Notes: a model not told the origin generated them from the letters alone. DNA of 64,000 nucleotides from Streptomyces lavendofoliae (GCF_014649735.1 NZ_BMTP01000003.1:248001-312000), one strand, 5' to 3'; positions 46,035 through 55,045 are shown, counted from the stretch's first letter. A program made the numbers and translations.

Positions 46035-47243
46035 TTACGGGCGGCGCAGTGCCCGGGTCACGGCTTCCCACGTCGGCTCGACCGGTTCCAGGGGGTCGCC
46101 CCCCACCCCGAGGTCCTTGAAGCCGCTGGACGTCGACACGCACACCACCGGCCCGCCGGCGTCGCCCTCGCGGGCGGCCCACTGCCGGAACCCGGCCAGC
46201 CCGGCCGCCGCCGACAGCTCGGCCCACAGGCCCTGCCGCGCCAGTTCGTCCCGGGCCCGGCGCAGCTCCGCGTCCGTCACCAGGAGCGCGTCGCCCCCGC
46301 TGTCGAGGACCGCCCGCACCGCGCGGTTGCCCCCGACGGAGCAGTCGATCGCGTACGCGTCGGTGGCGCCGGTGGGCACCACCGCCGCCGGCGCCCCGGT
46401 CCGGACGGCCGCCGCGAGCGGCCCACCGGCCGCCGGTTCGCACCCGAACACCCGCGGCACCCGGTCGGTGACGCCCAGGTCGCGCAGCTCGCGGAAGCCC
46501 TTCCAGACGCCGAACAGCAGCTCGCCGTACCCGGCCGGGACGAACACCGCGGCCGGCACGCCGAGGTCGGCGTGGATCTCGTACGCGACGGTCTTGTATC
46601 CCTCCGGTCCGAAGGGGTGGCCCGTGTGGGTCGGGGTGAGGTTGCTGACGGTGTGGTAGCCGAGGCGCTCGGCGATCATCGCGAGCAGCGGCCAGCGCGC
46701 CTCCGCCGGGACGGCGACGACATCCGCCCCGTACGCCCTGAGGAAGGACGCCACCGCGGGCGGCGCGCCGGCCGAGGCGAGGACGACGCAGCGCAGCCCG
46801 GCGCGGGCGGCGTAGGCGGCGGCGGAGGCCCCGTGGTTGCCGGAGGAGGCGACGGCGATCCCCTCGGCGCCCTCATGGACGGCCGCGCCGACCGCCACCC
46901 GGTTGAGCCGGTCCTTGTGGCTCCACGTGGGGTTGCGCGACTCGTCCTTGATCCACACCCCGTCCCCGAGCGGCACGAGCGGGGTCGCGCCCTCGCCCAG
47001 TCCGGGGGCGTCGAGCGGCGGCAGCAGCGGTGCCCACCGCTCCAGCCCGCCACGGCGGGGGGACGACGTGAACAGGTCCGCCGGGACGTCCTGGTAGGCG
47101 TAGTCCACCTCCACCGGGAAGACCAGCCCGGGCGTCGCCGTGCGGGGACAGCCGCGCAGCAGCGGCGGGTACAGGGGGTAGCGCACACCCGGATCGCCCA
47201 GCGAGCGCTGTGCGGTGGCGAGGGAGACGGCGGCGGTGATCAT
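46035..47243 (-). CDS. PLP-dependent threonine-synthase-like enzyme
   Basis: A 402-residue fold-type II PLP enzyme. It has TPLVPLGDGVWIKDESRNPTWSHKDRL (the Lys after SH is the Schiff-base residue), VASSGNHGASAAAYAARAG (phosphate loop), VFVPAGYGELLFGVWKGFREL and CVSTSSGFKDLG. It resembles threonine synthase, but the N-terminal zinc-ribbon-like region is reduced to RYPLYPPLLRGCP, so it may be a diaminopropionate or threonine lyase. It starts 20 bases after the small 47264-47443 gene and is probably in one unit with it. Confidence 0.83.
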   Translation of the reverse strand: MITAAVSLATAQRSLGDPGVRYPLYPPLLRGCPRTATPGLVFPVEVDYAYQDVPADLFTSSPRRGGLERWAPLLPPLDAPGLGEGATPLVPLGDGVWIKDESRNPTWSHKDRLNRVAVGAAVHEGAEGIAVASSGNHGASAAAYAARAGLRCVVLASAGAPPAVASFLRAYGADVVAVPAEARWPLLAMIAERLGYHTVSNLTPTHTGHPFGPEGYKTVAYEIHADLGVPAAVFVPAGYGELLFGVWKGFRELRDLGVTDRVPRVFGCEPAAGGPLAAAVRTGAPAAVVPTGATDAYAIDCSVGGNRAVRAVLDSGGDALLVTDAELRRARDELARQGLWAELSAAAGLAGFRQWAAREGDAGGPVVCVSTSSGFKDLGVGGDPLEPVEPTWEAVTRALRRP

Positions 47244-47263
47244 GCGCCGAGCCTACGTGCGGT

Positions 47264-47443
47264 TCAGTCCTCGCCCCGGACGATGTTCTCCTCCACCGTG
47301 CCGTTCCCGGCCACCCGGTCGGCGACGGCGGGCCGGTGCGTGCGGATCCGGCCGTGGATCTCACGCCTCATGGCGATCGGGCGGTCGAGCGCCGCCCATG
47401 CGGCGACATCCGGGTCTCTGTTCCTGCCTGTCTGGGTGCTCAT
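47264..47443 (-). CDS. 59-residue small protein, unknown
   Basis: MSTQTGRNRDPDVAAWAALDRP begins a small soluble protein ending GNGTVEENIVRGED. No family was recognised. The ATG at 47443 is used rather than an earlier one at 47518 because the upstream stretch is Pro/Gly-rich and non-family. It lies 20 bases from the PLP-enzyme gene in the same direction, which supports a real gene in one operon. Confidence 0.5.
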   Translation of the reverse strand: MSTQTGRNRDPDVAAWAALDRPIAMRREIHGRIRTHRPAVADRVAGNGTVEENIVRGED

Positions 47444-47535
47444 GGATGACGAGTACCCATCCAACAGGGACGAAACGGGCGCGGTGCGACGCGGTGGCCC
47501 AAGGCCCCCCGGCGGCACGGCGGATGGCCGGCCCG

Positions 47536-47563
47536 CGGCGCTACATCCTTCGGTGTAGCGCCG
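47536..47563. promoter_or_regulatory. Perfect inverted repeat upstream of the DUF418 gene
   Basis: CGGCGCTACA (47536-47545) and TGTAGCGCCG (47554-47563), 10-base arms with an 8-base spacer TCCTTCGG. The centre is about 66 bases upstream of the DUF418 ATG and about 105 bases from the small divergent gene. It has the size of an operator for a dimeric regulator; a terminator is less likely here because no gene ends nearby. The core CTACATCC-TTCG-GTGTAG reads like a LuxR/NarL-type site, but no such regulator is in the window. Confidence 0.55.
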
Positions 47564-47615
47564 GTTCGTCTGCGGTCATGACGTCTCCGGCGGTACGCGC
47601 CGGGACGCTGGAGGT

Positions 47616-48827
47616 ATGACCGAAACCCTTCGTACCCCGGTGGAGCACACGGCCACGGACACGCGGCGCCTCGCCCTGCCCGACGTCCTGCGCGGCGTGG
47701 CGATCCTCGGGACGCTGATGACGAACGTGTGGGTGTTCACCGGGCCGGGCTCCGAGTGGGGCGTGCTGCAAGGCGCCCTGCCGGAGCCGTCGTTCGGGAC
47801 CTTCCCGGCGGTCGCCGAGAGCGTGTTCCGGCTGGTGGCGGACGGGAAGTTCCTGTCGATGCTGACGATCCTGTTCGGGGTCGGGCTGGCGATCCAGTAC
47901 GGTTCGGCGGCCCGGCGCGGGCAGCCGTGGCCGGGCCGCTACCGGTGGCGGGCGCTGTTCCTGTTCGCCGAGGGGACCGTGCACTTCGTGCTGGTCTTCG
48001 CCTGGGACGTGCTGATGGGGTACGCCGTGACGGCGCTGCTGGCGGCCTGGCTGCTGACCCGCTCGGAGCGGGCGTGGCGGCGGGTGATGTGGTGGGCGGC
48101 CGGGCTGCACCTGACGGTGATCGGGCTGCTGACGGCCGCCCTGGCGGCGGACCCGCCGGAGGGCTCCTCGTCCGGTGCCGCGCCGGGCCCGTCGCCGGAC
48201 GGCGGTATCTCCCGGGAGGTCGTCGAGTTGTACGCGCACGGCAGCTGGGCGGAGCAGATCGCCTTCCGCCTGGAGAACGCGATCGCCCTGCGCCTGGAGC
48301 CGGTGCTGACGTTCTGCCTGCTGCTGTTCCTCTTCCTGCTGGGCGTACGGCTGTTCCGGGCGGGTGCCTTCGGGACGGACGCGACGGCGCGGCGGATCAG
48401 GGCGCGGATGCTGGTGTGGGGCCTCGGGCTGGGCGTCCCGCTGAACGCGGTCGTGGCGGTGGGTGGTTCGGACTTCGTCCTGCTGGCGCGGTACGGGGCG
48501 GCGCCGCTGGTGGCGGTCGGGTACATCGGGCTGATCGGCGCGGTCGTGGACCGGGTCCGGCGCCCGGGTGTGCTGATGGGCGGGCTGACGTCGGTGGGGC
48601 GGATGGCGCTGTCGGGCTACGTCGCGCAGAACGTGCTGTGCGTGCTCGCCGCGTACGGCTTCGGGCTCGGCCTGGCGTCCGGACTCGGCGAGGCCTGGCG
48701 GCCGTGGTGGGTGATGGGTCTGTGGGCGGTGGTGTCGCTGGTGCTGCTGGTGTTCTCCACCTGGTGGCTGCGCCGCTTCCCGGCCGGCCCGCTGGAGTCC
48801 GTACAGAAGTGGGCTCTGCGGCGGTGA
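47616..48827 (+). CDS. DUF418-domain membrane protein
   Basis: A 403-residue membrane protein with about 10 helices. The N-terminal RRLALPDVLRGVAILGTLMTNVW is the acyltransferase-3-related DUF405/DUF418 signature. The C-terminal DUF418 core has LTSVGRMALSGYVAQNVLC and ends WWLRRFPAGPLESVQKWAL. These proteins may transfer acyl groups or act as envelope transport factors, but the substrate is not known. It stands alone behind the inverted repeat and is convergent with the carboxypeptidase gene. Confidence 0.9.
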   Translation: MTETLRTPVEHTATDTRRLALPDVLRGVAILGTLMTNVWVFTGPGSEWGVLQGALPEPSFGTFPAVAESVFRLVADGKFLSMLTILFGVGLAIQYGSAARRGQPWPGRYRWRALFLFAEGTVHFVLVFAWDVLMGYAVTALLAAWLLTRSERAWRRVMWWAAGLHLTVIGLLTAALAADPPEGSSSGAAPGPSPDGGISREVVELYAHGSWAEQIAFRLENAIALRLEPVLTFCLLLFLFLLGVRLFRAGAFGTDATARRIRARMLVWGLGLGVPLNAVVAVGGSDFVLLARYGAAPLVAVGYIGLIGAVVDRVRRPGVLMGGLTSVGRMALSGYVAQNVLCVLAAYGFGLGLASGLGEAWRPWWVMGLWAVVSLVLLVFSTWWLRRFPAGPLESVQKWALRR

Positions 48828-48969
48828 GCACCCCGGGGCGCGTACGGCGTCGATGATCAGGTCCCAGCGGCCGGGATCCGGTGGGGGCCGTCGGGGCCGG
48901 ACCCGCCCTGGATGTTTCCCACCACGATCCCGGCCCCGCCGCGCCCCCCGCACCCGGTCGGCCGGCGCG

Positions 48970-50145
48970 TCACCGTTCCGTCCGGCGGCGCAGCCACCAC
49001 AGGACGGCCGCCGCCAGGCAGGCCGAACCGACGAAGGTGAGGGGCAGCAGGAGCCCCGGCCCCCGGGAAGGCACCGGCAGGGTGGCGACCGAGACCGCGG
49101 CGGTCGGCGGCACGGAGCGCGGCGCCGGGGCGGCCGGCGGGGCGGCGGCGGCCCGGGGCGGGAGGGCGGCGCGCGGGGGCAGCAGGGAGCCCACCGGGCG
49201 GGCGTGGGGCGCCGCGGCGAACCCCCAGTCCAGCAGGTCCCGGGCCTCCTCGTACACGGCGTACGCGCCGCCCCGCCGGGGGTTCAGCACCGACACGACC
49301 AGCGTGCGCGGGCCCCTGCGGGCGGCGGCGACCAGGGTGTGGCCCGCGTGGCTGGTGTAGCCGTTCTTGATGCCGAGGAGCCCCGGGTAGCGCGCCACGC
49401 CGTCGGCGCCGGTGAGCAGCCGGTTGGTGTTGCGGATGCCGTACGACCAGCGTCCGGCCGGGAACTTGGCGTAGGGCGTGGCGGCGTACCGGGCGAAGTC
49501 CGGGTTCCGCAGCCCCGCGCGGCCGAAGACCGCCAGGTCGTACGCGGACGAGACCTGGCCGGGCGCGTCGTACCCGTCGGGCGACACCACCTGGGTGTCA
49601 TGGGCGCCCAGCGCCCGCGCCGTGGCCTGCATCCTGCGCACGGTCGCCTCCCAGCCGCCGTTCAGCCCGGCGAGGACGCGTACGGCGTCGTTGCCGGAGC
49701 TGAGGAAGACCCCGCGCCACAGGTCGGCGACCCGGTAGGTGACCTCCTCGCGTACGCCCACGAGGCTGCTGCCGTCGCCGATGCCCCGCAGTTCGTGTTC
49801 GCTGACCGTGTGCTGCCGGTCCGCCGGCAGGCCGGGCAGCGTGGCCAGCGCGAACAGGGTCTTCAGCGTCGATGCGGGCGGCAGCCGCAGATGGGCGTCC
49901 CGCGCGGCCAGCACGTCACCGGTGGCGGCGTCGGCGATCAGCCAGGCCCGGGCGGACAGCACGGGCGGCGCCTTTACGCCGGGCGGGAGGCGCACCTGGG
50001 TGCCGGGGCGGTGCAGGAGGACCGGGTCGACGCGCACGGCGGCGGGCGGCGGCACCGGCTCGACGGGGCGCGGCGCGGCGGCGGGTCCGGCCGGCGCGGA
50101 CGGGAGGAGCAGCAGGGCGGTGGCCACGAACGAACTGACGATCAT
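48970..50145 (-). CDS. D-alanyl-D-alanine carboxypeptidase (low-molecular-weight PBP, S11)
   Basis: A 391-residue S11 peptidase trimming peptidoglycan stem peptides. It has an N-terminal signal peptide (MIVSSFVATALLLLPSAPAG), SxxK as PPASTLKTLF, SxN as LSSGNDAV, and KNG in LLGIKNGYTSHAG in place of the classical KTG. KNG is known among actinobacterial members. A Pro/Ala-rich stalk (about 325-365) and one C-terminal membrane helix (LLLPLTFVGSACLAAAVLWWL) anchor it at the outer membrane face. The start ATG at 50145 is 149 bases from the divergent SsgA-like gene. Confidence 0.92.
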   Translation of the reverse strand: MIVSSFVATALLLLPSAPAGPAAAPRPVEPVPPPAAVRVDPVLLHRPGTQVRLPPGVKAPPVLSARAWLIADAATGDVLAARDAHLRLPPASTLKTLFALATLPGLPADRQHTVSEHELRGIGDGSSLVGVREEVTYRVADLWRGVFLSSGNDAVRVLAGLNGGWEATVRRMQATARALGAHDTQVVSPDGYDAPGQVSSAYDLAVFGRAGLRNPDFARYAATPYAKFPAGRWSYGIRNTNRLLTGADGVARYPGLLGIKNGYTSHAGHTLVAAARRGPRTLVVSVLNPRRGGAYAVYEEARDLLDWGFAAAPHARPVGSLLPPRAALPPRAAAAPPAAPAPRSVPPTAAVSVATLPVPSRGPGLLLPLTFVGSACLAAAVLWWLRRRTER

Positions 50146-50293
50146 TCAGTCACGGTAGGGACGGGTGGGACCGGCCGCCGAGCGGTGTGCCGCCGACCGG
50201 AGTACGGCGGGTCGTCGCGTCACCCGCATTACTCGTGTTTCCCGGGGCACCTGCAAGGGGGCTCCCGTCACCCATCCCTCTGGAGGAACGGAC

Positions 50294-50695
50294 ATGAACG
50301 CGGTCCTGCGTGACAAGGTCTTCATGCGGCTTCTCTCGCCGGACGGCCAGGAACTTCCCGTCCTGTCCCATTTGACCTATGACGCGCGCGACCCGTACGC
50401 GGTCACGGTCGGCTTCACCCACGCCGGGTTCGTGTACGCGGAGTGGCGCCTGGACCGCGACATGCTGCGGGACGGCATGGCGCACCCGGTCGGCGAGGGG
50501 GACGTACGGATGTGGCCGGTGCTGAACGGCACCCGTGAGGAACTGCGCATAGAACTGGCGCACACCACCGTGTTCACGGTCTGGGCACCGTCGCTGCGGC
50601 GTTTCCTGGAGCGGACGTACGAGGAGGTCCCGGCCGGCCGGGAGCGCGTGGAGGACCTGGACGCGTTCCTGGCGGAGCTCCTGGCGGCCGGCTGA
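50294..50695 (+). CDS. SsgA-like protein (SALP), sporulation-specific cell division regulator
   Basis: A 133-residue SsgA-family protein found only in morphologically complex actinomycetes; SALPs guide septum placement and spore maturation. Motifs are VLSHLTYDARDPYAVTVGF, WRLDRDMLRDGM and LERTYEEVPAGRE near the C-terminus. The ATG at 50294 follows GGAGGAACG. Which SsgA paralogue (A-G) it is cannot be set from sequence alone. It sits next to a D,D-carboxypeptidase, fitting a cell-wall and division theme. Confidence 0.9.
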   Translation: MNAVLRDKVFMRLLSPDGQELPVLSHLTYDARDPYAVTVGFTHAGFVYAEWRLDRDMLRDGMAHPVGEGDVRMWPVLNGTREELRIELAHTTVFTVWAPSLRRFLERTYEEVPAGRERVEDLDAFLAELLAAG

Positions 50696-50914
50696 CCGGC
50701 GCGGCGGGAGCGCCGCCGCCCCTGAAGCACCGCGGCCCTCGGGAGCGCCGCCGACCCCGGCCGCGTCCCCCGTGACCGCCGGCCACCTGGCAGGACGCCG
50801 CCGCCCCGGTCCCAGCGCCGCACCGCCCGCCCCGGTCCCAGCGCCGCCCCGCACCCCCTGGCCCGGCCCCAGCGCCGCCCAGCGCTGCCCGCCCTGGGTC
50901 ATCGTGCGGCGGGT

Positions 50915-51358
50915 TCACCGGGCGTCCGGCCGCTCCTCGCCGGGGTCCCTCCGCCTGGTCTCCTCCAGGAGCGTGAGAGCCAGCTCCAGCAGTTCCGCCG
51001 GAACGCCCGCGTCGTCGTCGCGTGCGGCGACCCCGCCGATTTCCCCGGTGCGGCATTTGGCGAGGAATTGCAGTCCTGCCAGGACATCGTCGACGACTTC
51101 CGATTCGTCCTTGAAAAAGCGCCAGTCGACGCCGAAGCCGAGCCCCAGCGCCTTGAGAATGTCTTCGGAGGGATGGGTGACCTTCCCGGCCAGGATGTTG
51201 GAGAAATAGCTGTGGGAGAGAGAACCGCCGCGCTGTTTCACCAGGTCGGCGAAGACCCGCCCGGACACCTTCCGGCCGGGGAAGGTCTTCCCCACCAGGT
51301 ACTCGACCTTCTGCTGCAACGTCCGAGGTTCGGGCGGGCGCCCTTCGCCGTTGTCCAT
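50915..51358 (-). CDS. XRE-type regulator of the EspR-like group
   Basis: A 147-residue DNA-binding protein. The N-terminal HTH (VFADLVKQRGGSLSHSYFSNILAGKVTHPSEDILKALGLGF) and the dimerisation part (VDWRFFKDESEVVDDVLAGLQFLAKCR) correspond closely in layout to mycobacterial EspR, a nucleoid-associated ESX regulator. The start MDNGEGRPPEPRTLQQK at 51358 is used. The target is unknown and no ESX genes are in the window. The gap 50696-50914 toward the SsgA-like gene has only low-complexity Pro/Arg frames. Confidence 0.8.
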   Translation of the reverse strand: MDNGEGRPPEPRTLQQKVEYLVGKTFPGRKVSGRVFADLVKQRGGSLSHSYFSNILAGKVTHPSEDILKALGLGFGVDWRFFKDESEVVDDVLAGLQFLAKCRTGEIGGVAARDDDAGVPAELLELALTLLEETRRRDPGEERPDAR

Positions 51359-51584
51359 CGGTTCCCCACGGTGCGCGCTGTTCGAGTCCGGTCGACGGGC
51401 TCGTACTGTAATCGACACAGAACGCCGACGTCTTTGCATCAGCGACAAAGCGGAGCATCCCGCCCCCGCTGCGGAATCGACTTGCGCGGGCACTCTGCGT
51501 CACTGTTAACTCGAAAAAACGCGGGCAGGGGGCCACGAGGGGAGTCCCTTGCCCGCGCATGCCCCGCCGGAGGCGTCCGGTCAG

Positions 51585-51628
51585 GGGTGTAGCCCATCGC
51601 GACGGGGGATGCACGATGGGCTACACCC
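51585..51628. repeat. Perfect 15-base inverted repeat
   Basis: GGGTGTAGCCCATCG (51585-51599) and CGATGGGCTACACCC (51614-51628) with a 14-base spacer. It lies in the 437-base gap 51359-51795, which holds no gene; frames there are short and without motifs. On the minus strand TTGACG follows the right arm at about -35 spacing from TGTAGC in the repeat, so it may be an operator in the EspR-like promoter. A terminator is less likely because no gene ends just before it. Confidence 0.75.
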
Positions 51629-51795
51629 GCATTATGACACCCCGTCAAGCACGGTCGCTCGACGTTCGGTCGACTTTCCGGTGTTGGCTCGATCCGTTTC
51701 GGCGAGCGCTCCGGCGCAACGCTCGCCAGCGTGACAATTCGGACGAGTTCCTTGATGGGGAACCGTGCCCTATCGAGCGGTGAAGGGGCGAAATC

Positions 51796-52141
51796 ATGGC
51801 GGTACAACCCGAAGGAACACCGCGCTGGGCGGACGCGATGTTCGCGGACGTCGAAGCGGCCAAAAGCCTCTGGGCGACGACCCGGTGCGGGGCCGGGTAT
51901 GGAGATGACCGGCGACTTCTCGCCGGAGGTCCCGCCGTACATCACCGTGTACTTCGGAGTCGGCGACTGCGACGCGGCCGTGGAGAAGGCGACCGAGCGG
52001 GGCGGCGCGGCGGTGTGGGGCCCCATGGACACCCCGTTCGGCCGGTTCGCGAGCCTGCGCGACCCGCAGGGGGCGACGTTCTCGGTCATCGACATGAGCA
52101 GGACGGAAGGCGGGATGCCCGCCATGACCGACGTGCCGTGA
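51796..52141 (+). pseudogene. VOC/glyoxalase-family gene remnant with internal deletion
   Basis: The N-terminus MAVQPEGTPRWADAMFADVEAAKS is the start of a two-domain VOC protein usually about 260 residues long. After AAKS the sequence jumps to GDDPVRGR and then MEMTGDFSPEVPPYITVYF, which belong to the start of the second half. DPQGATFSVIDMSRTEGGMPAM ends it normally. The three parts lie in three different reading frames, so the first domain is almost wholly deleted (about 430 bases) near 51865-51875, with a further small indel near 51895. Non-functional unless the data are wrong. Confidence 0.82.
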
Positions 52142-52173
52142 CCGGCGGGGCCGGCGCTCCGGGCGGCGGACGA

Positions 52174-53463
52174 TCAGTGGTCGGCGCCGCCGGCCGGGCC
52201 GCTGGGCGTCACCGCGATCTCCACCTGGGGCGTCTCGGCGGTGGTGGTCTTCGGCGAGAACAGCGCCATGCCGACCAGGACGGCGGCGAAGAAGGCCACG
52301 CTCCCCGCGATGACGCTCGCCACCCGCGGCCGGCGCCGGACGAACTGCCGGGCGCCGCCCACCCCGCGCTGGGCGGGCAGGGCACGCCTGCCCCGGCCGC
52401 CCTGGCGCGGCACCTGCGGCAGCGCGTACGTGGTTCCCGCGCCGCTCCCCGGCGCCGTGCCCGGCAAGGGTCCCGCCGCGGGCAGCGGCCCGCCCGGCCG
52501 CGCGGGCGCCGCCACGGGCACGGCCCGCGCCGGCGCCGGGGCGGGGGCGTGCGCGGTGGCCGGCCCGCGGCCGGCGCCCTGCGGGTGCGCGGCGCGCCGG
52601 GAGCGGGCGGCGGCAGGCGCCGGGGCCGGCAGCGACTGCGCCCGCCCCTGCCAGGCACCCGAGGCGAACCAGTCGGCCACCTCCTGGGCGGTGGGCCGCT
52701 CCTCCGGCTGCTTGGCGAGCATGCCCAGCAGGTAGTTCTCGAACGCGGGCGGCACGTCGACCCCGAGCCGCAGCGGCGGCACCGGCGCGGTGTCGATGTG
52801 CTGGTACAGGATCGCCGTCGCTGTGTCGGCGTGGAACGGCGGCCGGCCGGTGAGCAGTTGGTACAGCACGCACCCGAGCGAGTACACGTCCGACGCCGGG
52901 CCGGCCGGCCGGCCCAGCGCCCGCTCGGGCGCCAGGTACAGGCTGGTCCCGACGATCTGCCCGGCCTGGGTGAGCGCGGCGGCCGGGTCGTCGACGAACC
53001 GGGCGATCCCGAAGTCCCCCAGCTTGACCGTGCCGTCCGCGTCCGCCATCAGGTTCCCGGGCTTGATGTCCCGGTGCACGATCCCCTGCCGGTGCGCCGA
53101 CGCCAGCCCCGCCGCGGTCTGCGCGGCGACGGCGGCCACGCGCGGCGCGTCCAGCGAACCGGCGGCGGCCAGCTCCTGCGCCAGGCTGCGCCCCTCCACC
53201 AGCTCCATGACCAGGTAGAAGCGGCCTTCCCAGGCCCCGAAGTCGAACACCGCCACCACGTGCGGGTGGCTCAGCCGGGCAGCGGTCTGCCCCTCCAGCC
53301 GGAACCGGGCCGCCGTCTGCGCGTCGGAGTCGTCCCCGAGCAGCAGCTTCATGGCCACCGGCCGGCCCAGCACCTCGTCCGTGGCGCGCCAGACCTCGCC
53401 CATCGCGCCGCGGCCGATGGGCGATTCCAACCGGTACCGATCCGCCACCAGCACCCTGTGCAC
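52174..53463 (-). CDS. Eukaryotic-like Ser/Thr protein kinase with one membrane segment
   Basis: A 429-residue Hanks-type kinase. The start is GTG at 53463 (VHRVLVADRYRL). It has GRGAMG (17-22), K39, VHRDIKPGN (catalytic Asp 132), DFG (150-152) and APE (178-180). The catalytic domain runs to about 275. A disordered Ala/Pro/Arg region (280-385) is followed by a membrane helix (VIAGSVAFFAAVLVGMALF, about 388-406) and a short external tail with no PASTA or other sensor domain. It is divergent from the flavoprotein gene. The substrate is unknown. Confidence 0.92.
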   Translation of the reverse strand: MHRVLVADRYRLESPIGRGAMGEVWRATDEVLGRPVAMKLLLGDDSDAQTAARFRLEGQTAARLSHPHVVAVFDFGAWEGRFYLVMELVEGRSLAQELAAAGSLDAPRVAAVAAQTAAGLASAHRQGIVHRDIKPGNLMADADGTVKLGDFGIARFVDDPAAALTQAGQIVGTSLYLAPERALGRPAGPASDVYSLGCVLYQLLTGRPPFHADTATAILYQHIDTAPVPPLRLGVDVPPAFENYLLGMLAKQPEERPTAQEVADWFASGAWQGRAQSLPAPAPAAARSRRAAHPQGAGRGPATAHAPAPAPARAVPVAAPARPGGPLPAAGPLPGTAPGSGAGTTYALPQVPRQGGRGRRALPAQRGVGGARQFVRRRPRVASVIAGSVAFFAAVLVGMALFSPKTTTAETPQVEIAVTPSGPAGGADH

Positions 53464-53697
53464 CTGCCTGATTCCGATCGATCCGCCACCCCGGCCGACG
53501 CCGGCGCAACAACTGCACCGAACGGAAGGGGTGATGGGAGAGTCCGCGACGGGCTCAGGGTACCTACCGCCCGCCGCGCGCACTGCGGCACCATCGGCGT
53601 ACCGCGGGGCGCGACCGCATCCCGCCCGTGACACCGACCGCATCGCGCCCCAGGACGCCGACCGCATCCCGCCCGTGACACCGACCGGAGCCCGAAC

Positions 53698-54219
53698 GTG
53701 CCCGACCAGCCGCACCAGCCCTTCCTGTACGTCGTCGTCTGTGCCTCCGGCGTCGCGCCCGGCGTCGGCGCGCTCATCACCGCGGCGCAGCGCCGGCGGT
53801 GGGACGTGGGCGTGATCGCCACGCCTCTGGCCATGAACTTCATCGACGTGGCCGCCGTCGAGGCGATGACCGGCCACCCGATCCGCTCCGCGTGGCGCCG
53901 CCCCGGAGAACCCCGCCCGCTGCCCGATCCGGACGCCGTCGCGGTCGCCCCGGCCACCTTCAACACCATCAACAAGTGGGCCGCCGGGATCTCCGACACC
54001 CTGGCGCTGGGCATCCTGTGCGAGGCGTACGGCGCGGGCGTGCCCACCGCCGTCCTGCCGTGCCTGAGCGCGGCCCAGGCCGCCCACCCCGCCTACCGCC
54101 GGAGCCTGGACGTCCTGCGGGAGATGGGCGTACGCGTCGGCGGCCGGGCCCCGGAGGGCGCCGCGTCCGGCGGCTTCCCCTGGGAGGAGGCCCTGGACCT
54201 GCTGGACATCCCCCGGTGA
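53698..54219 (+). CDS. Flavoprotein of the PPC decarboxylase/prenyl-FMN family
   Basis: A 173-residue flavin-binding HFCD-type protein. It has LYVVVCASGVAPGVGALITAA (FMN-binding P-loop-like start), VAVAPATFNTINKWAAGISDTLALGILCEA (the PAT-N core motif) and VPTAVLPCLSAAQAAHPAY. It lacks the fused CoaB part, so it is not the housekeeping Dfp. The start is GTG at 53698. A role in CoA or peptide-decarboxylation chemistry is only suggested by family. Confidence 0.85.
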   Translation: MPDQPHQPFLYVVVCASGVAPGVGALITAAQRRRWDVGVIATPLAMNFIDVAAVEAMTGHPIRSAWRRPGEPRPLPDPDAVAVAPATFNTINKWAAGISDTLALGILCEAYGAGVPTAVLPCLSAAQAAHPAYRRSLDVLREMGVRVGGRAPEGAASGGFPWEEALDLLDIPR

Positions 54220-54259
54220 CCGGCCCCCGGGTGACAGGTGGTTGACGCGCCCCAGGGGG

Positions 54260-55033
54260 TCAGGGGGCCGGCGTACGCGTCACGGTCCGGCCGAGCGCGG
54301 ACGCCGCACGCGCGAACACGGCGGCGTCCAGGACGGCGGCCCCGCCCGGGTCGTTGTTGAAGTACACGTACACGTCCTCCTCGTCCGGCCAGGCGCCGGC
54401 GATCCGCCCCGCCCAGGACGCCAGGGCCCGTGGCCCGTAGCGGGGCCAGGGCCGGGCGGCGCCCGCGTGGAGGCGGACGTACCCCCAGGGCGCGGTGCGC
54501 CACAGCGGGGTCACCGGCCGGGAGCCCCGGTCGGCCCAGCACAGGGCGGCGCCGTACCGCTCCAGCACCGTCCGCAGCTCCCGCTCCGCCTCCCACCAGG
54601 TGGGGTGGCGCGGTTCGACGGCCACCCGGACCGTGCCGGGGAAGCGGCGCAGGCAGGCGTCCAGCAGGCCGGTGTCCTCGCGAAGGTTCGGCGGCAACTG
54701 GACCAGGACGGGCCCCAGCCGGTCGCCGAGGCCCTCCGCACGGCCGAGGAGCCGCTCCACCGGCTCCTCGGGGTCGCGCAGCCGCTTGATGTGCGTCAGG
54801 TAGCGGCTGGCCTTCACCGCCATGACGAACCCCGCGGGGGTCCGTTCCCGCCAGGCGGTGAAGACCTCCGTGGTGGGCAGCCGGTAGAAGGCGTTGTTGT
54901 TCTCCACCGTCGCGAAGTGGCGGGCGTACTCCTCCAGCCACAGCCGCTGCGGCAGCCCGGCCGGGTACAGGACGTCCCGCCAGTCCCTGTACTGCCACCC
55001 CGAGGTTCCGATGAGCACGGGCACATCACCCAT
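54260..55033 (-). CDS. DUF72-domain protein
   Basis: A 257-residue TIM-barrel-like DUF72 protein (YecE group). It has LIGTSGWQYRDWRDVLYPAGLPQRLWLEEYARHF at the start, FVMAVKASRYLTHIKRL, VLVQLPPNL and VYVYFNNDPGGAAVLDA at the end. Function is unknown; the fold suggests a nuclease or sugar-metabolism enzyme. The stop is 12 bases from the next gene's stop region on the same strand, so it may form one unit with the deiminase-like gene upstream. Confidence 0.9.
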   Translation of the reverse strand: MGDVPVLIGTSGWQYRDWRDVLYPAGLPQRLWLEEYARHFATVENNNAFYRLPTTEVFTAWRERTPAGFVMAVKASRYLTHIKRLRDPEEPVERLLGRAEGLGDRLGPVLVQLPPNLREDTGLLDACLRRFPGTVRVAVEPRHPTWWEAERELRTVLERYGAALCWADRGSRPVTPLWRTAPWGYVRLHAGAARPWPRYGPRALASWAGRIAGAWPDEEDVYVYFNNDPGGAAVLDAAVFARAASALGRTVTRTPAP

Positions 55034-55045
55034 GCTCCCCGCTGC

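Noticed and set aside
50915-51358. The EspR-like gene as evidence for an ESX secretion cluster
   Set aside because: No WXG100, EccC or other ESX component is present in the window.
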